In this document: positions 63,709 to 64,000 of the stretch, piece by piece
Numbering within the stretch: position 1 is the first letter of the stretch
Layout: each line of letters begins with the position of its first letter
Assembly (NCBI GenBank): GCA_024742735.1
Contig: JANSXV010000003.1
Location: forward strand, 248,001 to 312,000
DNA length: 64,000 nt
Reading direction: 5' to 3'
Origin: Alphaproteobacteria bacterium
GTDB taxonomy: Bacteria > Pseudomonadota > Alphaproteobacteria > Caulobacterales > Maricaulaceae
Translations under genes and position numbers: made by a program
Notes under the pieces: model-generated
The model's database searches: none
Told to the model about the DNA's origin: nothing
Seen by the model: only the letters and a program-made list of their open reading frames with translations

Positions 63709-64000
63709 TTATGGGCGCAGCAGGATCTTCCCGGCATGGGCCATGGAGTCCATGCGCTCATGAGCCCTGGCGGCTTCGGTCAGCGAGAAGGTGGAATCGA
63801 TGACCGGCTTCACCTGTCCTGCGGCTAACCACGGCCACACCATCTCCTGAACGCCTTGAGCGATCGCCGCCTTCTCCGCTGCGGGACGCGCGCGCAGGGT
63901 CGAGCCGGTGATGGTCAGGCGCTTCAGCATCAGGCGCATGAAATCCACCTCTGCGCGCGCGCCCTTCAGGAAGGCGATGAAGATCAGGCGCCCGTCCAGG
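63709..64000 (-). CDS. zinc-type alcohol dehydrogenase/quinone oxidoreductase, cut by window end
   Basis: The C-terminal 96 residues of a PIG3/quinone oxidoreductase-like MDR protein; the start lies beyond the window. LMLKRLTITGSTLRARPAAE, the helix region EMVWPWLAAGQVKPVIDSTF and the ending AHERMDSMAHAGKILLRP are typical. These enzymes reduce quinones or other enones with NADPH. The Rossmann domain is not visible. Confidence 0.85.
   Translation of the reverse strand, partial: LDGRLIFIAFLKGARAEVDFMRLMLKRLTITGSTLRARPAAEKAAIAQGVQEMVWPWLAAGQVKPVIDSTFSLTEAARAHERMDSMAHAGKILLRP

Overview
The window is high-GC (roughly two-thirds G+C by eye), densely packed alphaproteobacterial chromosome. Markers for the group are a DUF1013/TrcR cell-cycle regulator, two short YdcH/DUF465 proteins, UbiX, a TamA/TamB pair and many 1-4 base start/stop overlaps. 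The mix of genes suggests a Caulobacterales/Maricaulales (Hyphomonas/Oceanicaulis-like) heterotroph, but that placement is inference. I see no rRNA, tRNA, CRISPR array or intact insertion sequence.

Layout. 1-4.35 kb: two MmgE/PrpD proteins divergent from a CoA-transferase and its GntR regulator. 4.35-9.75 kb: membrane SH3 protein, MFS exporter, thioredoxin-like protein, M19 dipeptidase lipoprotein and another lipoprotein. 9.9-11.9 kb: TPP riboswitch and thiC. 11.95-14.95 kb: accessory region. It holds an AT-rich STAND/AAA-type ATPase-TIR gene broken by an in-frame TAA and a T7 frameshift, then about 900 bp of non-coding DNA, then a small GIY-YIG nuclease gene flanked on both sides by pairs of hairpin repeats. 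14.96-20.1 kb: amidohydrolase lipoprotein, orphan chemoreceptor and two small envelope proteins. 20.1-24.2 kb: isocitrate-lyase-family lyase with LeuD- and LeuC-like dehydratase subunits, divergent from glutaryl-CoA dehydrogenase. 24.3-28.7 kb: OmpA-family protein, YciI protein, NTF2-like protein, kynureninase and SDR. 29-34.8 kb: aldehyde dehydrogenase, FAD oxidase and membrane protein operon under a GntR regulator, then a nitrilase-fold protein with altered catalytic residues. 34.8-36.05 kb: secreted VOC protein and an ArsR-VOC operon around a perfect palindrome. 36-40.9 kb: TetR, adaptor and RND pump operon. 41-48.4 kb: distant PiT-like membrane protein and tamA-tamB. 48.5-52.85 kb: a second adaptor/RND pump. 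52.9-64 kb: housekeeping genes (bicupin, purE-purK, PhoX-like, GGDEF, DUF465, TIGR02444, ubiX, TPR, SDR, trcR, DUF6624) and a quinone oxidoreductase cut by the window end.

Together the catabolic genes (CoA-transferase, MmgE/PrpD, dehydratase-lyase, GcdH, KynU, ALDH, FAD oxidase) suggest use of branched dicarboxylic acids and aromatic amino-acid derivatives through CoA thioesters. A shared motif GnTATA-N4-TATAnC occurs in the dehydratase/gcdH divergent promoter and upstream of the FAD-oxidase operon beside its GntR gene, so one regulator may link the two. The most unusual items are the GIY-YIG gene bracketed by hairpin repeats, the broken ATPase-TIR defence-type gene, a terminator hairpin almost touching the trcR ribosome-binding site, and the nitrilase-fold protein with Ser and Arg at the Cys and Lys positions.
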